From the NCBI GenBank assembly GCA_963759175.1, contig CAVWXP010000010.1:372001-436000 (forward strand): a stretch of DNA of 64,000 nt, in the 5' to 3' direction. How positions within the stretch are numbered: the first letter of the stretch is position 1; every line of letters begins with the position of its first letter. Below, one piece after another: positions 61,682 to 64,000 of the stretch. The DNA comes from SZUA-442 sp963759175. Its GTDB lineage: Bacteria > Actinomycetota > Acidimicrobiia > Spongiisociales > UBA5794. A model generated the notes under the pieces. It worked only from the letters and a program-made list of their open reading frames with translations. It had not been told where the DNA came from and did no database searches. Both the position numbers and the translations under genes were made by a program.

Positions 61682-62731
61682 TCAGGCGTTTGAACCCTCG
61701 AGGTCGACCTTGCCGTAGCGTCGCTTGAACACGATGTAGGCGATCGCGCCGGCCGGGATCGGCAACCAGAACTGGTAGAGGCGATAGGCAAGGGTCGCGA
61801 GGGTCGCGTCCGGGGCCGGGATACCTGCGAGGGTGAGCATGGCAACGAGTCCCACTTCGACGAATCCGAGCCCTCCTGGCGTGATCGGGATCATGCCGAG
61901 TACGGCCGAGCCCGCGAACGCGATGAGCACCAGCGATGCTCGGGGTTCGGCGCCCACGGCGACGAGCGCCGTGACGAGGACCAGGTAGTCGAGCATCCAG
62001 TTCGCCACGGCCGCGAGGAGGGCTTTCCACCACCGACGCCCGAGGGCGGACACGACGTCGTTGCGCTGCTCGAGGAACGCCTGAGCGGTCGGTGACCAAT
62101 CGCGGTGGAACCGCCGAGCCGCCCATGCGGCGACACGTTCGACGACCCCACCGACGAACAGGAGCGGCTTGTCGAAGCGAACCAGGACGAACACCGCGCT
62201 GAACATGACCGCGAACAGCAACGTACCCACCACCGCGACCGGCAGGAGCCCGTCGGGAATCGGGGCGGAGACCGCCGCTATGAGGACCGCGATCCCCGGC
62301 AGGGAGAACAACACGAGGTTCGAGATGAACGAGACCGCGGCGAGCGCCGCCGCTGCCTTGCCGGTGGGCACACCGGACACCGAGAGCATCTGGAAGTACG
62401 TGGCGCCGGCCGCGACCGCTCCACCGGGGATGACCTTTGCCATGGCGTTCGATACGAGTTGGGAACTCGCCGCCACGAATCGTGAGATACCGGGCACGGC
62501 GATGTGGGTGAGCTCCCAGGCCGAAGCGAAGGCCCCGGTCATGAACGCCGCCATGATGAGGTACCACCACCAGTCCACACTGGCGAGCTTCGGCGCCTCC
62601 GACAGGAAGTCGACGATGGTCGGGAGGAAGAAGTAGAGGATGAGGGCGAGCGCGGTGAGGAAGAAGACCCGCAACCCGATCTTCTTCCAGAGATCGGCGC
62701 GGCTCGAATCCGTTTGTGCTTCTTCGCTCAT
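61682..62731 (-). CDS. UPF0104 / LPG-synthase transmembrane-type flippase-like protein
   Basis: A 349-residue polytopic protein of the family that includes the membrane half of lysylphosphatidylglycerol synthase. Typical glycine-rich stretches are AKVIPGGAVAAGATYFQML and GSAVLGMIPITPGGLGFVEV, the latter being the family signature. No soluble aminoacyl-transfer domain is attached, so the lipid or isoprenoid substrate is unknown. ATG at 62731; no strong Shine-Dalgarno or TAnnnT upstream. Confidence 0.78.
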   Translation of the reverse strand: MSEEAQTDSSRADLWKKIGLRVFFLTALALILYFFLPTIVDFLSEAPKLASVDWWWYLIMAAFMTGAFASAWELTHIAVPGISRFVAASSQLVSNAMAKVIPGGAVAAGATYFQMLSVSGVPTGKAAAALAAVSFISNLVLFSLPGIAVLIAAVSAPIPDGLLPVAVVGTLLFAVMFSAVFVLVRFDKPLLFVGGVVERVAAWAARRFHRDWSPTAQAFLEQRNDVVSALGRRWWKALLAAVANWMLDYLVLVTALVAVGAEPRASLVLIAFAGSAVLGMIPITPGGLGFVEVGLVAMLTLAGIPAPDATLATLAYRLYQFWLPIPAGAIAYIVFKRRYGKVDLEGSNA

Positions 62732-62784
62732 GGAACCAGGGCCCCCTCGCGACCCAAGATACCCATTCGAAGGCGGCGAGCTGC

Positions 62785-64000
62785 CTACGTGGCGACGGCG
62801 GGGTGCCCCGCAGGGGGTCGCTCGACGTCCAGATCGTCGGCCAGACGCGCCATCTCGTCGAGGTACGGCCAGTAGTCCACCTGGATCGTGTGGCGCGGCC
62901 GATCGTCGTATCGCTGGGCTATCGCCTCGCGGTCACGGAGGATCTCTGCCTGCATCGTCGCCTGCGTCGGGAGGCGTGCCCCATCGACGAGATGGGCCAC
63001 CCAGCGGGCCTGTTGCTCGGCCAGCGGCGGCAGGGCGCCCACGGGCTGGATCAACCCGACGAAGTACAGCCCGGGATGGTCGACGCTCACGACCCGCTTG
63101 TAGAGGCCGACCCAGTTGTCGTCGACATCGACGACGTCATCGTCGAGGAAGGGGAAGGTGATGCGATAGCCGGTGGCATAGATGATCGTGTCACAAGGGA
63201 CCGACGAACCGTCGGCGAAGACGACGGCATGGTCCGTCGTGCGCGAGACGCCGCGACGGACCCCGATGTGGCCCTCCTTCACGAGCCGGAGCACATCCTG
63301 ATTGACGGTCGGGTGTTGGCCGAGCACCGGGCCGTCGGGAACGGGGAAGCCGTACGACTCCTGCCGTCCACGGGCAGCGAACAGCAAGGCCCCGTACACG
63401 CTCCGCTGGACGACCACAGGCAGCTTCGACGAAGCTCGCGTCGACCAGTGGTCGAGTGGCCGGCCGAACAGGTACCGCGGGAGCACGTGGGCACCCGAAC
63501 GTGCTGAAAGGGTCACCGATCCGGCATGCCATGACAACTCGGCGGCGATGTCCACACCCGTGTTCCCGACCCCCACCACCACCACGTCCTGGCCGATGAA
63601 CGACTCGGGCGTGCGGTACTCGCGGGCATGGATGATGCGGCCCTTGAACGTGCCGTCGGTGACCGGGAGGTTCGGTTCCCAGTGATGGCCGTTGGCGACG
63701 ACGACGTTGTCGTAGCGTCGTACCAACTCCTCATCGGTGTCGAGGTTCCGCACCGTGACCGACCACGCTCCGTCCTCGGGATCCACCGCCAGGACCTCGT
63801 GCCTGAACGCGATGTGGCGGCGGAGTCTGAAGGCGTCGGCGTACGACTCGAGGTAGGCCAACACCTGGCTGTGGTGGAGGTACGTCGGCCACGATTTGGG
63901 GATCGGGTGGTCGGCGAGGGCGAAACGATCCTTCGAGGTGTCGATGTGCAACGAGGCGTACGCAGCCGACCGACCGTTGTCGTTGTCGTATCGCCAATTG
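62785..64000 (-). CDS. Flavin-containing monooxygenase, partial (N-terminus beyond right edge)
   Basis: At least 404 codons of a flavin monooxygenase-type protein. The visible start region reads WRYDNDNGRSAAYASLHIDT, then the NAD(P)H-binding motif VVVGVGNTGVDIAAELSWHA at about residue 120 of the visible part, and later CDTIIYATGYRITFPFLDD, an FMO-type motif. The N-terminal FAD dinucleotide motif must lie off the window. Family members oxygenate S, N or ketones; the substrate is unknown. The stop is at 62785. Confidence 0.85.
   Translation of the reverse strand, partial: NWRYDNDNGRSAAYASLHIDTSKDRFALADHPIPKSWPTYLHHSQVLAYLESYADAFRLRRHIAFRHEVLAVDPEDGAWSVTVRNLDTDEELVRRYDNVVVANGHHWEPNLPVTDGTFKGRIIHAREYRTPESFIGQDVVVVGVGNTGVDIAAELSWHAGSVTLSARSGAHVLPRYLFGRPLDHWSTRASSKLPVVVQRSVYGALLFAARGRQESYGFPVPDGPVLGQHPTVNQDVLRLVKEGHIGVRRGVSRTTDHAVVFADGSSVPCDTIIYATGYRITFPFLDDDVVDVDDNWVGLYKRVVSVDHPGLYFVGLIQPVGALPPLAEQQARWVAHLVDGARLPTQATMQAEILRDREAIAQRYDDRPRHTIQVDYWPYLDEMARLADDLDVERPPAGHPAVAT

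Overview
The window is a 64 kb piece of a high-GC bacterial chromosome. Several traits point to an actinobacterium: strong G/C at third codon positions, an F420-type luciferase-like oxidoreductase, an EtfD-type electron-transfer protein, many GTG and TTG starts, and about twenty genes with a TAnnnT hexamer 6-9 bases upstream of the start, as in leaderless mRNAs. Lipoproteins with threonine-rich linkers after the lipobox would fit the class Acidimicrobiia, but that placement is inference. No rRNA, tRNA, CRISPR array, transposase or phage gene was seen; the content is chromosomal housekeeping and metabolic genes.

Left part (1-20.9 kb): a truncated pheA, then a giant secreted protein of about 3,180 residues with 16 near-identical DUF11-type repeats. 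Its LPxTG anchor is present but sits one frame away from the main reading frame. Next is an alpha-glucan locus: GH13 glycosidase, LacI-type repressor, MalE-MalF-MalG transporter and a large GH57 lipoprotein. TTGCAAG repeats in the malE promoter are the likely operators. No transporter ATPase is encoded here.

Middle left (21-30 kb): a long minus-strand directon reads metX, a glutamate racemase fused to a macro domain, proC, proline dehydrogenase, a TPM-domain protein, PspA and EtfD. From 30 to 40 kb come a nitroreductase, a FadE5-like acyl-CoA dehydrogenase facing a TetR regulator across paired palindromes, a DUF2461 gene altered by a 237-bp exact duplication around a 446-bp insert, an LLM oxidoreductase, hydrolases, a DUF2079 protein and a CapA-like lipoprotein.

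Middle right (40-53 kb): a ParA-like ATPase, a zinc-ribbon gene with two apparent frameshifts, a thioesterase, esterases, an enoyl-CoA hydratase/isomerase, a frameshifted ABHD18-like hydrolase, a stand-alone LigD-type polymerase and a LigC-type ligase (NHEJ-type parts), an MFS transporter, a TM-helix channel-like protein, an acyltransferase, an amidohydrolase, a TesB-like thioesterase and a group 2 sigma factor.

Right part (53-64 kb): a fadI-fadJ beta-oxidation operon behind a TTGAG-N6-CTCAA palindrome, matching the one at the acyl-CoA dehydrogenase/TetR gap; a dihydrolipoamide acyltransferase; gcvP behind a tandem glycine riboswitch; two membrane proteins; and a flavin monooxygenase cut by the window edge.

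Two signals run across the window. One is a family of four 50-53 bp imperfect palindromes with GTTCTTGCGTA/TACGCAAGAAC ends in gene borders. The other is five apparent single-base frameshifts, which suggest residual indel errors or recent decay and should be checked against reads before the affected genes are called pseudogenes.
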